The notes: generated by a model from the sequence alone, not told the origin. Shown: positions 33,284 to 44,228, counted from the first letter of the stretch. The stretch is DNA of 64,000 nt from Collinsella sp. (GCA_018382125.1 JAGZQO010000001.1:149044-213043), one strand, 5' to 3'. A program made the numbers and translations.

Positions 33284-33427
33284 ATGGCTGAGGAGAAGAA
33301 GACGTATAAGTTCGTGTGCGTCGTTTGCGGTTACGAGGTTGAGGTCGATACGCCCGAGCTGCCCGAGGACTACGTGTGCCCGGTGTGCGGCGTCGGTCCC
33401 GATCAGTTTGAGCTCGTCGAGGAGTAA
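33284..33427 (+). CDS. Rubredoxin-like protein (47 residues)
   Basis: A small iron-binding protein with two CxxCG-type knuckles: FVCVVCGYEVE near residues 10-18 and YVCPVCGVGPDQFE near residues 31-44. This matches the FeCys4 plan of rubredoxin but is slightly shorter than classic forms (about 52 residues). The start at 33284 follows AGAGGAG. It probably receives electrons from the flavin reductase encoded just upstream and has its own terminator. Confidence 0.88.
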   Translation: MAEEKKTYKFVCVVCGYEVEVDTPELPEDYVCPVCGVGPDQFELVEE

Positions 33428-33466
33428 CTCGCAGGCACACGGCGAAAGCCGAACATAGCTCTATCC

Positions 33467-33505
33467 AAGGGCCCCGGTCGGTCATCCCGGCCGGGGCCCT
33501 TTTCT
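33467..33505 (+). terminator. Terminator after the rubredoxin gene
   Basis: AAGGGCCCCGG pairs perfectly with CCGGGGCCCTT, followed by TTT. Confidence 0.9.
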
Positions 33506-33572
33506 TCCGTCTCCAAGGAATCACGGCTGCTGTTAGCCGATCCTGTCTGTTGTGAGTCCGGCCGACCTTTTA

Positions 33573-33629
33573 TCTCAATCTGTAACATCTAGATATCAAA
33601 AGCGGGTCTAGATGTTACAGATCGAGACG
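33573..33629. repeat. Family A palindrome, copy 1
   Basis: TCTCAATCTGTAAC and GTTACAGATCGAGA are inverted arms with about 29 nt between. Consensus of the family: TGTCTCRATCTGTAAC ... GTTACAGATCGAGACA. This copy lies between the rubredoxin terminator and the 3' end of the Nramp gene. Confidence 0.85.
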
Positions 33630-33655
33630 TTTGCCTGGGTGGGTGTTCCGTCCCA

Positions 33656-34912
33656 TTACATCCCTGTCAACAACACGACATCGAGAATCGTCACGACGAC
33701 ACCGATCCCTACGAGCAACACGTTGAGCGGGCGCGAGTTGGCGTATTTGCCCATGACGCGGGGCGAACTGGTGAGTCGTATGAGCGCAAAGACCGTAATC
33801 GGCAGCTGAAGCGACAGCAGTGCCTGACTCCAGATGAGACCTTCAAAAGGATTCGGGACGACCAGGCACGCCGCCACTGCACCGACGAAACAGGCTGCCA
33901 CCCCGATCGAGGAATGTCGGTCGTGGATGTCGTATTCCTCGTCGAACATGCCCGCGGTGATGGTTCCCGCCGCCATGCCCGCTGTCACGCTGCTCGATAG
34001 TCCCGCGAACAGCAGCGCTACCGCAAAGATGGTCGAGCTCGCCGGGCCTAAGATGGGGGAGAGCGTGGCCGCTGCGACGGCGAGGTCGTCTACGACAATG
34101 CCGTGCGCAAAGAAGGTCGTTGCGGCCAGGATGACCATGGCCGAGTTGATTGCCCACCCCACGCCCATCGAAAAGAGCGTGTCGAAGAGCTCGTAGCGCA
34201 GGCGTTCTTCGATAACCTGCTCGCCTTGGCCTTCGAAGTGCATGGATTGGATGACCTCAGAGTGCAGGAAGAGGTTGTGGGGCATAACGACCGCGCCTAG
34301 GACACTTACGATAATCGCGGCCGAGCCGGTGGGCATACTGGGTGTGATCCAGCTTGCGGCGGCCTGCGGCCAGTCGACCTTGACCAGCGCAAGCTCGGCC
34401 AAAAACGAGAGTCCTACCACGCCTACGAAGGCGATGATCCATCGCTCGGCGCGCTTGTAGGAGTTCGTCATGAGCATCGCCATCGATACTGCCGCCACGA
34501 TGACGCAGCCCGCACGCACGGGCAGCCCAAAGAGCATTTGAAGGGCAATCGCACCACCCAGGACCTCGGCCATGGCGGTGGCGATCGTGGCTAGATATGC
34601 GCTGCCGAGTATCGCACGCCCGACGAGGCGGGGGAGGTAACGTGTCGTGGCCTCGGCAAGACAGGCGCCCGTGGCGATGCCCAGGTGTGCCGCGTTGTGC
34701 TGCAGCGCGATGAGCATAATCGTGGACAGCGTGACGATCCACAGCAGCGCGTAGCCAAACTGCGAGCCCGCGGCCATATTGGAGGCCCAGTTGCCCGGGT
34801 CGATAAAGCCGACGGTCACGAGCAGCCCGGGGCCGATATGCCGCGCAATGTCTAGGCCTCCGTGACCACCAGTGCGTCGGGAGCCAAAGTGTTGTTTGAG
34901 ATGGTTGAGCAT
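33656..34912 (-). CDS. mntH: Nramp family metal transporter (manganese-type)
   Basis: A proton-coupled divalent metal importer, 418 residues and about 11 membrane helices. The diagnostic DPGN lies in GFIDPGNWASN (helix 1), and MPHNLFLHSEVIQ contains the metal-coordinating helix 6 segment. Manganese is the usual substrate, iron the alternative. The frame extends to 34948, but the ATG at 34912 is chosen because AGGAG lies 8 bases upstream on its strand. A DtxR/MntR-like box (34959-34971) lies upstream. The gene is flanked by family A palindromes on both sides. Confidence 0.9.
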   Translation of the reverse strand: MLNHLKQHFGSRRTGGHGGLDIARHIGPGLLVTVGFIDPGNWASNMAAGSQFGYALLWIVTLSTIMLIALQHNAAHLGIATGACLAEATTRYLPRLVGRAILGSAYLATIATAMAEVLGGAIALQMLFGLPVRAGCVIVAAVSMAMLMTNSYKRAERWIIAFVGVVGLSFLAELALVKVDWPQAAASWITPSMPTGSAAIIVSVLGAVVMPHNLFLHSEVIQSMHFEGQGEQVIEERLRYELFDTLFSMGVGWAINSAMVILAATTFFAHGIVVDDLAVAAATLSPILGPASSTIFAVALLFAGLSSSVTAGMAAGTITAGMFDEEYDIHDRHSSIGVAACFVGAVAACLVVPNPFEGLIWSQALLSLQLPITVFALIRLTSSPRVMGKYANSRPLNVLLVGIGVVVTILDVVLLTGM

Positions 34913-34958
34913 GGTGCGCTCCTGCGTGCCGTTTGTTTGACGACGCAAAGGATACCCG

Positions 34959-34971
34959 TTTTAGGCTAAAA
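34959..34971 (-). promoter_or_regulatory. MntR/DtxR-type operator candidate upstream of mntH
   Basis: TTTTAG-G-CTAAAA is a perfect palindrome, 47 bp upstream of the mntH start. It matches the core of DtxR/MntR/IdeR boxes (TTAGGCTAA). Repression by Mn or Fe is the expected effect. Confidence 0.55.
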
Positions 34972-35033
34972 AGTTAACCAAGACTAACAAAATTGTTGTA
35001 TTTGAATAGGATGGTGAAAGGGGATTGCCGAAA

Positions 35034-35092
35034 TGTCTTGATCTGTAACAGCTAGGGATGGAAATTGGGTCTTACTGTTACAGATTGAGATG
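35034..35092. repeat. Family A palindrome, copy 2
   Basis: TGTCTTGATCTGTAAC faces GTTACAGATTGAGATG. It lies in the divergent gap between mntH and gltB (34949-35274), with no gene in that gap. Confidence 0.8.
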
Positions 35093-35274
35093 TTTGAAGA
35101 GGTGAGTTTGCAGGCCGAACTTGGGGCCTATGTTGTCGCCCTTGAGGTCGGCGGTGTCCACTCGTAGGGCGTGCGTTACGCGATTGTTTCGAAACGGGCG
35201 GGAAACACAACGGACCGGTGATGCTTCTAGTATGCCTAGTCAACTGACTGTCTAACACCTAGGGGAGGATCGCG

Positions 35275-38200
35275 ATGCAGGCAGATTCCGCTCAGCAGCA
35301 GGGCCTTTATCGCCCCGAATTCGACCACGATGCATGTGGCATCGGCGCGCTTGCCGATATCAACGGTGAGCGCCATCACCAGATTCTGGACGATGCACTG
35401 TCCATTCTGGTTAACTTGGAGCACCGCGGTGGTACGGGACTCGAGAAGAACACCGGCGACGGCGCTGGCATCCTGTTCCAAGTTCCGCATCACTTTTTCC
35501 GTAAAGAGGCTCAAAAGTGCGGTCAGATTCTGCCGGCAGAGGGCGACTATGGCGTGGCCATGCTGTTCTTCCCGCAGGACGACAAGGGTGTAGAGGATGC
35601 CCGCCGCGTGTTTGAGGAGGGCTGCGCCGAAGCCGGCGTGCCGCTGCTCTTCTGGCGCGAGGTGCCGGTCGACCCGCACGACCTGGGCGAGACGGCCCGC
35701 GCCTGCATGCCTACTATCCTGCAGGCTTTCCTGGGCCGTCCGGACGACACGCCCGCCGGCGATGCCTTTGAGCGTCGCCTGTACGTGTGCCGCCGCACCA
35801 TCGAAAAGAAGGCCGACGCTGAGTTCGCCCTGCGCGACAAGATCTTCTATGTGTGCTCCATGAGCTCGCGCACCATCGTGTATAAGGGCATGCTTGTGGC
35901 CACGCAGATGCGCCGTTTCTTCATCGACCTCAACGACGCCGCCGTCAAAACGGCCGTGGCGCTCGTCCACTCGCGCTACTCCACCAACACCACGCCCAGC
36001 TGGGAGCGCGCACATCCCAACCGCTTTATCATCCACAACGGCGAGATCAACACCCTCAAGGGCAACGTCAACTGGATTCGCGCCCGCGAACCCAACCTGT
36101 ACAGCCCCGTGCTGCAGCACGATCTTGAGCGCGTGATGCCCATCATCAACCGCGAGGGCTCCGACTCCGCGATTCTGGACAATGTGCTTGAGTTTTTGGT
36201 CATGAACGGCCGTCCGCTCACGCGTGCCGCGTCCATGCTGCTGCCCGAGCCGTGGGACCACAACGACAGCCTGAGCGAGGAGCGCCGCGCCTACGACGCC
36301 TACCAGTCCATGCTCATGGAGCCCTGGGACGGCCCGGCCGCCATCGCCTTTACCGACGGCCGTACCCTGGGTGCTGCCCTCGACCGCAACGGCCTGCGTC
36401 CCGCCCGCTACTATGTGACGCGCGACGGTCGTTTTATGCTGGCAAGCGAGGTGGGCACCATCGAGGTGAGCCCCGAGAACATCCTGACGAGCGGCTGTCT
36501 GGGGCCGGGCCAGATGCTCGAGGTCGACTTTGCCCGCGGTCGCGTCATCTACAACGACGAGCTGCGTGCCCGTTACGCCAAGGAAAAGCCCTACCGTGAT
36601 TGGATTGCCGAGGAGACGCTGACCGTCGACGCGCTCGATGAGCCCGTTGCGGCAACACCCGCCGAGGACGACGAGGTGCCTACCGCCGTGCGTATGGCCA
36701 AGCTCGGCTATCACTGGGATGATGTTGACGAGGTCGTGCGCCCCATGGCCCAGCAGGGCAAGGCACCGCTCGCTTCGATGGGTATCGATGCGCCGCTGGC
36801 CTGCCTGTCCAAGAAGACGCGTTCGTTCTTCGATTACTTCTATCAGCTGTTCGCCCAGGTCACGAATCCGCCGATCGATGCCCTGCGCGAGCATATGGTA
36901 ACCTCGACCACGCTCTACCTGGGCAACCACGGTAACCTGCTCGAGGACTCCCGCACGGCCTGCCAGCTGGTGCGCCTGGAGCGCCCGTTGCTCAACGAGG
37001 AGGAGTTCGACCGCATCTGCGCCATCGACCGCGTGGGCTTTAAGACCCGTCGCTTCCGTGCCGTCTACCGCCGCGACGCCGGCGAGGGCGCGCTGCAGGC
37101 TGCGCTTAAGCAGCTTGCCGAGGACGTTGAGGCTGCGGTCCGCGACGGTGTGAACATCGTGGTGCTGAGCGATCGTGCCGCTGCGGGCGAGGTGCCCGTG
37201 CCGTCGCTGCTCGCTGTGGGCTGCGTGCACAACCACCTGATCCGCGCCGGCGTGCGTACCTTTGCCGACATCGTGGTGGAGTGCGGCGATGCCGTGTCTC
37301 CGCACGACTTTGCGGCGCTGGTGGGCTACTCCGCGAGCGGCATCTATCCGTACAACGCGCATGCGTGCATTCGCGATCTGGCGGCGCGCGGCGACCTGGA
37401 CGTGACGGCCGAGCAGGGCATCGACAACTACAATAAGGCCGCGACGGCGGGTATCGTCTCCATCATGTCCAAGATGGGCATCTCCACGGTGCAGAGCTAC
37501 CATTCGGCGCAGATCTTCGAGGCCGTGGGCTTTACGCCCGAGTTCGTCAACGCGTACTTTGCCGGCACGGTGAGCCGTGTGGGCGGTATGGGTGTCGAGG
37601 ACGTCGAGCGCGAGCAGAACGAGCGCTACGACGCCGCGCTCGCTATCCTCAAGAGCCCGGCTCCCGATCAGCTGCCCACGCTGGGTCTGACCAAGTGGCG
37701 CCCGCTCGGCGGCGAGGATCACCTTATCGACCCGCAGACCGTCTACCTGCTGCAGACCGCCTGCCGCGAGGACAGCTACGACACCTTTAAGGAGTACAGC
37801 GCCCGCCTGCACCGCACCGGCCGTGCCGTGCGCCTGCGTGACCTGCTGGACTTTAATGCCAACGGTCGCACGCCGGTTTCGCTCGACGAGGTGGAGCCCG
37901 CGCTCAACATCGTCCGTCGCTTTAACACCGGCGCCATGTCGTACGGTTCCATCAGCAAAGAGGCACACGAGTGCATGGCCATCGCCATGAACCGCCTGCA
38001 CGGTCGTTCCAACTCGGGCGAGGGCGGCGAGGATCCGCGTCGCGAGACCCCGCTGGCCAACGGTGACTCCAAGAATTCCGCCATCAAGCAGGTGGCAAGC
38101 GCGCGCTTTGGCGTGACGAGCCGCTACCTGTGCAGCGCCTTCGAGATTCAGATCAAGATGGCCCAGGGCGCCAAGCCCGGCGAGGGCGGTCACCTGCCCG

Positions 38201-39972
38201 GCAAGAAGGTCTACCCCTGGATTGCCGAGGTCCGTCAGTCCACGCCCGGCATCGGCCTGATCTCGCCTCCGCCGCACCACGACATCTACTCCATCGAGGA
38301 CCTGGCAGAGCTGATCTTTGACCTTAAGAACGCCAACCCCGGCGCGCGCGTGTCGGTCAAGCTGGTCAGCGAGGCCGGCGTCGGCACCATCGCCACCGGC
38401 GTGGCCAAGGGCGCTGCCGACAAGATTTTGATCAGCGGCCACAACGGCGGCTCGGGTGCCGCTGCTCGCGATTCGATCTGGCACGCGGGTCTGCCGCTGG
38501 AGCTCGGTCTTGCCGAGGCCCAGCAGACGCTGCTGCAAAACGGCCTGCGCTCGCGCGTAGTGCTCGAGGCCGACGGCAAGCTCATGGACGGCACCGATGT
38601 TGCTGTCGCCTGCCTGTTGGGCGCCGAGGAGTTTGGCTTTGCGACCATGCCGCTCATCTCCATGGGCTGCCTCATGCAGCGCGACTGCCAGCAGGATACC
38701 TGCCCGGCCGGCATCGCCACGCAAAACTGTCGCCTGCGTCGCGGCTTCCGCGGCAAGCCGGAGCACGTCGAGCACTTTATGCTCTTTGTTGCCGAGCAGC
38801 TGCGCGAGGTCATGGCGAGCCTGGGCTTCCGCACCGTCGACGAGATGGTCGGCCATCCCGAGTGCCTGCGCCAGATCGAGGTCCCGGGCAACCGCAAGGC
38901 CAACCTGCTCGATCTGTCGCCCGTGCTGGCAAGCGTGACCTGTGAGTTTGGTGCCCACATCCCGGGCGCCGACGGCCGTCACTTCCTGCCCCAGATGGCT
39001 GCGGACAGCGAGCTCGATAAGACGCTCGACTCCACGTTGTTTGTGCCCTATACGGCCGATGCCCGTGCGCACCTGCGTCCGATTCGCTTTCGCGCCGATA
39101 TCGCCAACGTCAACCGCTGCGTGGGCACCATCTTGGGCAACGCGGTGACCAAGGCACATCCCGAGGGCCTGCCCGCCGGCTCCATCACCATCGATTGCGA
39201 TGGTTCGGCCGGTCAGAGCTTTGGCGCCTTCCTGCCGCGCGGCATTACGCTCAACGTGTGCGGCGACGCCAACGACTACTTTGGCAAGGGCCTTTCGGGC
39301 GGCGAGGTGTCGGTGCGCCCCAACCCGCATGCGACCTACAAGTTCGACGAGAACATCATCGTGGGCAACGTGGCCTTCTTTGGCGCCACGAGCGGTCGCG
39401 GCTTTATTAACGGCTTGGCAGGCCAGCGCTTTGGCGTGCGCAACTCCGGTGCCACGGTGGTGGTCGAGGGCTGCGGCAACCATGGCTGCGAGTACATGAC
39501 GGGCGGTCTGGCGCTCATCCTGGGCGAGGTCGGGCAGAACTTCGCCGCCGGCATGACGGGCGGCGTGGCTTACGTCTTTGACCAGTACGGCACGCTCGAT
39601 GCCCGTGTGAACCACGAGAGCGTTGAGCTCAAGGCCCCGACGGCCGGCGAGCTGGCGCAGATTCGTGCGCTCATCCAGGAGCACGTGGACGCGACGCAGA
39701 GCCCGCGCGGCATTAAGCTGCTCTACAGCTTTGAGACGATGAGCAAGCACTTTGTGAAGGTCATTCCGACCGAGTACGAGCGCGTGCTGGCGATTGTCGC
39801 CGCCGCCGAGGCCGTCGGCAAGACGCATGCGCAGGCAGAGGAGCTGGCGTTTGACATTGTGACCGGTCGCGCGAGTGCCGCGGATGTCGCTCGCTTCGAT
39901 GCCGCGGGCGGCGCTGCGGGCGCTGCGTCCACCACCGCCAGCTCTGTTGCTTCGACCAAGAAGGAGGCGTAA
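35275..39972 (+). CDS. gltB: Glutamate synthase, large subunit
   Basis: GltB makes two glutamates from glutamine and 2-oxoglutarate. It has 1565 residues, full length. The N-terminal class II glutamine amidotransferase carries its catalytic Cys at about residue 21 (FDHDACGIGALADING), implying removal of a ~20-residue propeptide. A central domain links to the FMN-binding synthase barrel (around residues 820-1200), with the 3Fe-4S cysteines in CLMQRDCQQDTCPAG. The GXGXG beta-helix domain ends the protein (GDANDYFGKGLSGGEVSVR). The start has GGGGAGG. A short Ala/Ser/Thr-rich tail is present. gltD starts 5 bp after the stop. Confidence 0.97.
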   Translation: MQADSAQQQGLYRPEFDHDACGIGALADINGERHHQILDDALSILVNLEHRGGTGLEKNTGDGAGILFQVPHHFFRKEAQKCGQILPAEGDYGVAMLFFPQDDKGVEDARRVFEEGCAEAGVPLLFWREVPVDPHDLGETARACMPTILQAFLGRPDDTPAGDAFERRLYVCRRTIEKKADAEFALRDKIFYVCSMSSRTIVYKGMLVATQMRRFFIDLNDAAVKTAVALVHSRYSTNTTPSWERAHPNRFIIHNGEINTLKGNVNWIRAREPNLYSPVLQHDLERVMPIINREGSDSAILDNVLEFLVMNGRPLTRAASMLLPEPWDHNDSLSEERRAYDAYQSMLMEPWDGPAAIAFTDGRTLGAALDRNGLRPARYYVTRDGRFMLASEVGTIEVSPENILTSGCLGPGQMLEVDFARGRVIYNDELRARYAKEKPYRDWIAEETLTVDALDEPVAATPAEDDEVPTAVRMAKLGYHWDDVDEVVRPMAQQGKAPLASMGIDAPLACLSKKTRSFFDYFYQLFAQVTNPPIDALREHMVTSTTLYLGNHGNLLEDSRTACQLVRLERPLLNEEEFDRICAIDRVGFKTRRFRAVYRRDAGEGALQAALKQLAEDVEAAVRDGVNIVVLSDRAAAGEVPVPSLLAVGCVHNHLIRAGVRTFADIVVECGDAVSPHDFAALVGYSASGIYPYNAHACIRDLAARGDLDVTAEQGIDNYNKAATAGIVSIMSKMGISTVQSYHSAQIFEAVGFTPEFVNAYFAGTVSRVGGMGVEDVEREQNERYDAALAILKSPAPDQLPTLGLTKWRPLGGEDHLIDPQTVYLLQTACREDSYDTFKEYSARLHRTGRAVRLRDLLDFNANGRTPVSLDEVEPALNIVRRFNTGAMSYGSISKEAHECMAIAMNRLHGRSNSGEGGEDPRRETPLANGDSKNSAIKQVASARFGVTSRYLCSAFEIQIKMAQGAKPGEGGHLPGKKVYPWIAEVRQSTPGIGLISPPPHHDIYSIEDLAELIFDLKNANPGARVSVKLVSEAGVGTIATGVAKGAADKILISGHNGGSGAAARDSIWHAGLPLELGLAEAQQTLLQNGLRSRVVLEADGKLMDGTDVAVACLLGAEEFGFATMPLISMGCLMQRDCQQDTCPAGIATQNCRLRRGFRGKPEHVEHFMLFVAEQLREVMASLGFRTVDEMVGHPECLRQIEVPGNRKANLLDLSPVLASVTCEFGAHIPGADGRHFLPQMAADSELDKTLDSTLFVPYTADARAHLRPIRFRADIANVNRCVGTILGNAVTKAHPEGLPAGSITIDCDGSAGQSFGAFLPRGITLNVCGDANDYFGKGLSGGEVSVRPNPHATYKFDENIIVGNVAFFGATSGRGFINGLAGQRFGVRNSGATVVVEGCGNHGCEYMTGGLALILGEVGQNFAAGMTGGVAYVFDQYGTLDARVNHESVELKAPTAGELAQIRALIQEHVDATQSPRGIKLLYSFETMSKHFVKVIPTEYERVLAIVAAAEAVGKTHAQAEELAFDIVTGRASAADVARFDAAGGAAGAASTTASSVASTKKEA

Positions 39973-39977
39973 GTGCC

Positions 39978-41459
<1,482 letters not shown>

Positions 41460-41512
41460 GGCGGCTGTCCACAGCTGAATCGTCAAGGGCTGTCCCCAAC
41501 GGCCGGCCCAAA

Positions 41513-41580
41513 AGGAACGTCCCCAAGTGCCGGCAGCTGGGGGCGTTCCTTATGTGCCGGCATTCGGGGACACTCCTTGC
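41513..41580. repeat. GGGGACGTTCC-type repeat after gltD
   Basis: The 415-bp gap 41460-41874 holds no gene. AAGGAACGTCCCC (41513-41525) faces GGGGGCGTTCCTT, followed by TGCCGGCATTCGGGGACACT. The same words occur at 4810 and 63889. The rest of the gap (41580-41874) shows only a TTGTCGACGTA / TCGTCGACGTT near-repeat (about 41608 and 41626). Confidence 0.6.
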
Positions 41581-41874
41581 GGGTTTGCGGGCGACTTTGT
41601 CATTTGTCGACGTACAAGTATTCATTCGTCGACGTTTGCGACTGTGGTGCTCTGCTGTTTCTGTGGTGGCAGCGGGCATCTGGCTCAAAATGGCGGGTCA
41701 GCTGTCTATATCTACCTGCCGTTTCTTTGCGGTGCGCATTTTCGGTCAAGCATCCCGTCAAGTGTTTGGTCGGCAGTTGGTTTGCAGCCGGAGGCCTATT
41801 TTGTCCGTGCTGACAGTGGCTGCCCACCCTCCTCGTAAGCTCAAATTGAGGTTCATCAGTTTGAGGAGGATGCC

Positions 41875-42582
41875 GTGACTGACCACGTTTTAGACCGAGC
41901 GCAGCTAGCCGAAGCCGTCGGCAACGATATTGCCGACATGGCCCATTTTTGGATGCTGCGGAAGTTCCAGTTTTTGGAGCCGGCGCGCGAACAGTTCGAG
42001 ATCATTGTCGACCCGTGGCTCAGCTATTGCACCGAGCCTTCGCAAAACGAAATCATGGCCTACAACATGGCATTTACCGATTGGCTGCTCTTCGAGCGCC
42101 CCTATCGCCATGGCAAGACGCTGCTCGAGCTGTATGTTGAAGAGCCGCCGACATCGCTTTCGCCTGCCGCGCTCAAGCGGCTCGAGCAGGTACGCGACAC
42201 GCAGTATTTCTCGCGCTTTGGCATTTTGGACAAGGATCCTGCGACTGGTATGGTCGCGCTGAAGGACACGCGCGCCGACCGTCGCTTTGATGTCTACGAC
42301 CCGCATATCGTGCAAAAGGAGCATTGGAGCGACGGAGCGATTGCGGTGCGCCTCGCCTGCGTCGACGATGTCTGGCTGACGGCGGGACAACTCTATCTGT
42401 ATGACATCGCACGCCTGAGTGACACGGCGGTCGATGGGCCTGGTGCGGTGCATCCGGAGGACCTGCAGGATGGCTTTGACACCTCGTGCATCAGTTTCTT
42501 CTTGCGTCTGGTCCGCGACATCATGGGCGCCCAGGGGCGCTACGTAAAGTCCCTCAACATCTACGAGCAGGAGTGGGAGTAA
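41875..42582 (+). CDS. Conserved hypothetical protein (helical, acidic)
   Basis: A 235-residue soluble protein with a GTG start after TGAGGAGGATGCC. There is no signal peptide or membrane helix. Segments such as MAHFWMLRKFQFLEPAREQFE and MAFTDWLLFERPYRHGKTLLE suggest an all-helical N-terminal half; the C-terminal half is mixed (DGAIAVRLACVDDVWLTAGQLYLYD). I do not recognise the family. It resembles SEC-C-adjacent or plasmid-pRiA4b-like accessory proteins only vaguely, so no function is assigned. Three family A palindromes lie between it and the next gene. Confidence 0.6.
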   Translation: MTDHVLDRAQLAEAVGNDIADMAHFWMLRKFQFLEPAREQFEIIVDPWLSYCTEPSQNEIMAYNMAFTDWLLFERPYRHGKTLLELYVEEPPTSLSPAALKRLEQVRDTQYFSRFGILDKDPATGMVALKDTRADRRFDVYDPHIVQKEHWSDGAIAVRLACVDDVWLTAGQLYLYDIARLSDTAVDGPGAVHPEDLQDGFDTSCISFFLRLVRDIMGAQGRYVKSLNIYEQEWE

Positions 42583-42617
42583 GGGATGGGCTGTCGCAGC
42601 GCCGCCGCGTGTCTATT

Positions 42618-42837
42618 TGTCTCGATCTTTAACGTTTAGGGACAAAAAACCGGTCTACCTGTTACAGATCGAGACGTTTGGCACCTGGTTGGGGGAATGT
42701 CTCAATCTGTAACATCTACAGGCCAAAACTCGACCTACCTGTTACAAATTGAGACAAAGGTTGGACGCGGTGTCGAAAGATCTCGATCTGTAACATCTAG
42801 CGGCCAAAAATCGGTCTTCCTGTTACAGATCAAGACA
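42618..42837. repeat. Family A palindromes, copies 3, 4 and 5 in tandem
   Basis: Units at 42618-42675, 42698-42756 and 42779-42837, about 80 bp apart. Arms follow TGTCTCRATCTGTAAC / GTTACAGATCGAGACA; the second unit has GTTACAAATTGAGACA. The third ends 9 bp before the ribosome binding site of the nuclease-like gene. Confidence 0.9.
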
Positions 42838-42856
42838 TTTGTCAGCGGAGGCAACG

Positions 42857-43933
42857 GTGACGATGGTCCATTTGTCTGACGTGGTGGTGATGAAAGTGTC
42901 TAATACCGTTTTTAAACACAAGCATACGACTCGCAACACGTTGGCGCGGAATAGGATGCTCGCCAGACTCACGGAGGCGGCTGAACAAGGCGTGCTGCTT
43001 GTAACGCACGACAATGCCGAGCTCATGTGGCTGCGGCGCCATGTGGGCACAGACGATATTGCGGAGCCCGAATCGCATCTATTCTGTTTTCAGCATGAAT
43101 GGGATGCGTTGACGCCGTCGGAGCGGGCTCGGTGGACCATCAAGGGGCTTGCGGAGTTTCATCCCGATTGGGCGTTTTGGGGTTATGACGCGGCACTTTT
43201 GTGGGGTCTGGAGGTGCCGAATGATCTGCTCGGGCCGCGTTACTTGGTCAAAACGGGATGTTCGGTGACATTGAGTATGGGGTGTAGGCTGCTGCGTCCG
43301 CAGACGGCGGGTGTGCTTGAGCAAGTCGATGGCGTGCGGGTGACGCCGTTTTGGCGCACGGTGGAGGATTGTCTGCTGCGTGCGCCGTTTTCGTATGGTC
43401 TGGCAATCGCCGATTCTGCATTGCGGGCGAAGGGCATGTCGCGCGACGACCTCTGCGAGCGGCTCCAGGCCGATTGCGAGGGCAGGCGAGGGTATCGCAG
43501 GGCACAGGTGATTGCGTCGTATGCGGACGGGCTGTCCGAAAACGGCGGCGAGTCTCGGTTCCGAGCGTTCTTTATTGCGTACGGTTTTCCGGTTCCGGAG
43601 CTGCAGGTGGAGTTTCGCGACCCGCTCGATCCGAGCCAGGTGTTTCGCGTCGACTATTTTTGGCGGCTCGAGAACGGGACGTGTGTCATCGGCGAGCTCG
43701 ACGGAAAGGGGAAGTACACCTTGCAGAACGGCGAGGGCCGGGAGTCGGTCGACCCATTCGTGGCAGAACGTCAACGGGAGTCCCATCTGACAATGCTCGG
43801 GCATAAGGTGCTTCGGTTTACGTTTAACGAACTCAAAGACCCGGGGAAGCTGGTCGAGAAAATGAGGCTGGCGGGTATTCCTCGGCAGGCTGAATTGGCT
43901 GAGGAGTGGAGACGTCAGTGGTATGGGCGCTGA
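42857..43933 (+). CDS. AbiEi-like protein with DUF559/Vsr-type endonuclease-fold C-terminus
   Basis: 358 residues. The N-terminal ~210 residues resemble AbiEi-like winged-helix proteins of Actinobacteria (WTIKGLAEFHPDWAFWGYDAALLWGLEVP, seen as two adjacent helices). The C-terminal ~130 residues carry an endonuclease-like core: ESRFRAFF, VDYFW (Asp), GELDGKGKY (the Glu-x-Asp-Gly-Lys motif of DUF559-type proteins), and a final HLTMLGHKVLRFTFNELKD. Whether it cuts DNA is unknown. GGAGG at 42847-42851 supports the GTG at 42857; ATG 42863 is an alternative. The gene is tightly enclosed by five family A palindromes (three upstream, two downstream), the closest 8 bp after its stop. AbiEi usually pairs with AbiEii; no AbiEii gene is present. 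Confidence 0.75.
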   Translation: MTMVHLSDVVVMKVSNTVFKHKHTTRNTLARNRMLARLTEAAEQGVLLVTHDNAELMWLRRHVGTDDIAEPESHLFCFQHEWDALTPSERARWTIKGLAEFHPDWAFWGYDAALLWGLEVPNDLLGPRYLVKTGCSVTLSMGCRLLRPQTAGVLEQVDGVRVTPFWRTVEDCLLRAPFSYGLAIADSALRAKGMSRDDLCERLQADCEGRRGYRRAQVIASYADGLSENGGESRFRAFFIAYGFPVPELQVEFRDPLDPSQVFRVDYFWRLENGTCVIGELDGKGKYTLQNGEGRESVDPFVAERQRESHLTMLGHKVLRFTFNELKDPGKLVEKMRLAGIPRQAELAEEWRRQWYGR

Positions 43934-43940
43934 GAGGTTT

Positions 43941-44080
43941 TGTCTCAATCTGTAACGTTTAGAGGTTATTTGAGCTCGTAACTGTTACAGATCGAGACAA
44001 ACCGGTGAAACGTCGACCGAATGTCTCGATCTGTAACATCAAGGGGCCCAATAACCCTGTACCTGTTACAGTTCGAGACA
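43941..44080. repeat. Family A palindromes, copies 6 and 7
   Basis: Units at 43941-43998 and 44022-44080, again about 81 bp apart. Arms are TGTCTCRATCTGTAAC and GTTACAGATCGAGACA or GTTACAGTTCGAGACA. Confidence 0.9.
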
Positions 44081-44228
44081 TTTCCCTGGTGTTGCTGGGG
44101 TGGGGCTGCAACGTATTCCGTCCCCCACATCCCCTCTTCCCTCCGTTAACCGATATGCTTGACTTTAGGTCGCTGCATTAGGTGATAATGGACAAATGTT
44201 CAAGTTAATCGTGAGGGAGGAGCTCGAT

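Noticed and set aside
35236..39828. A 1530-codon open frame on the minus strand over gltB
   Set aside because: It mirrors gltB codon structure in GC-rich DNA, has no family features, and gltB is certain on the plus strand.
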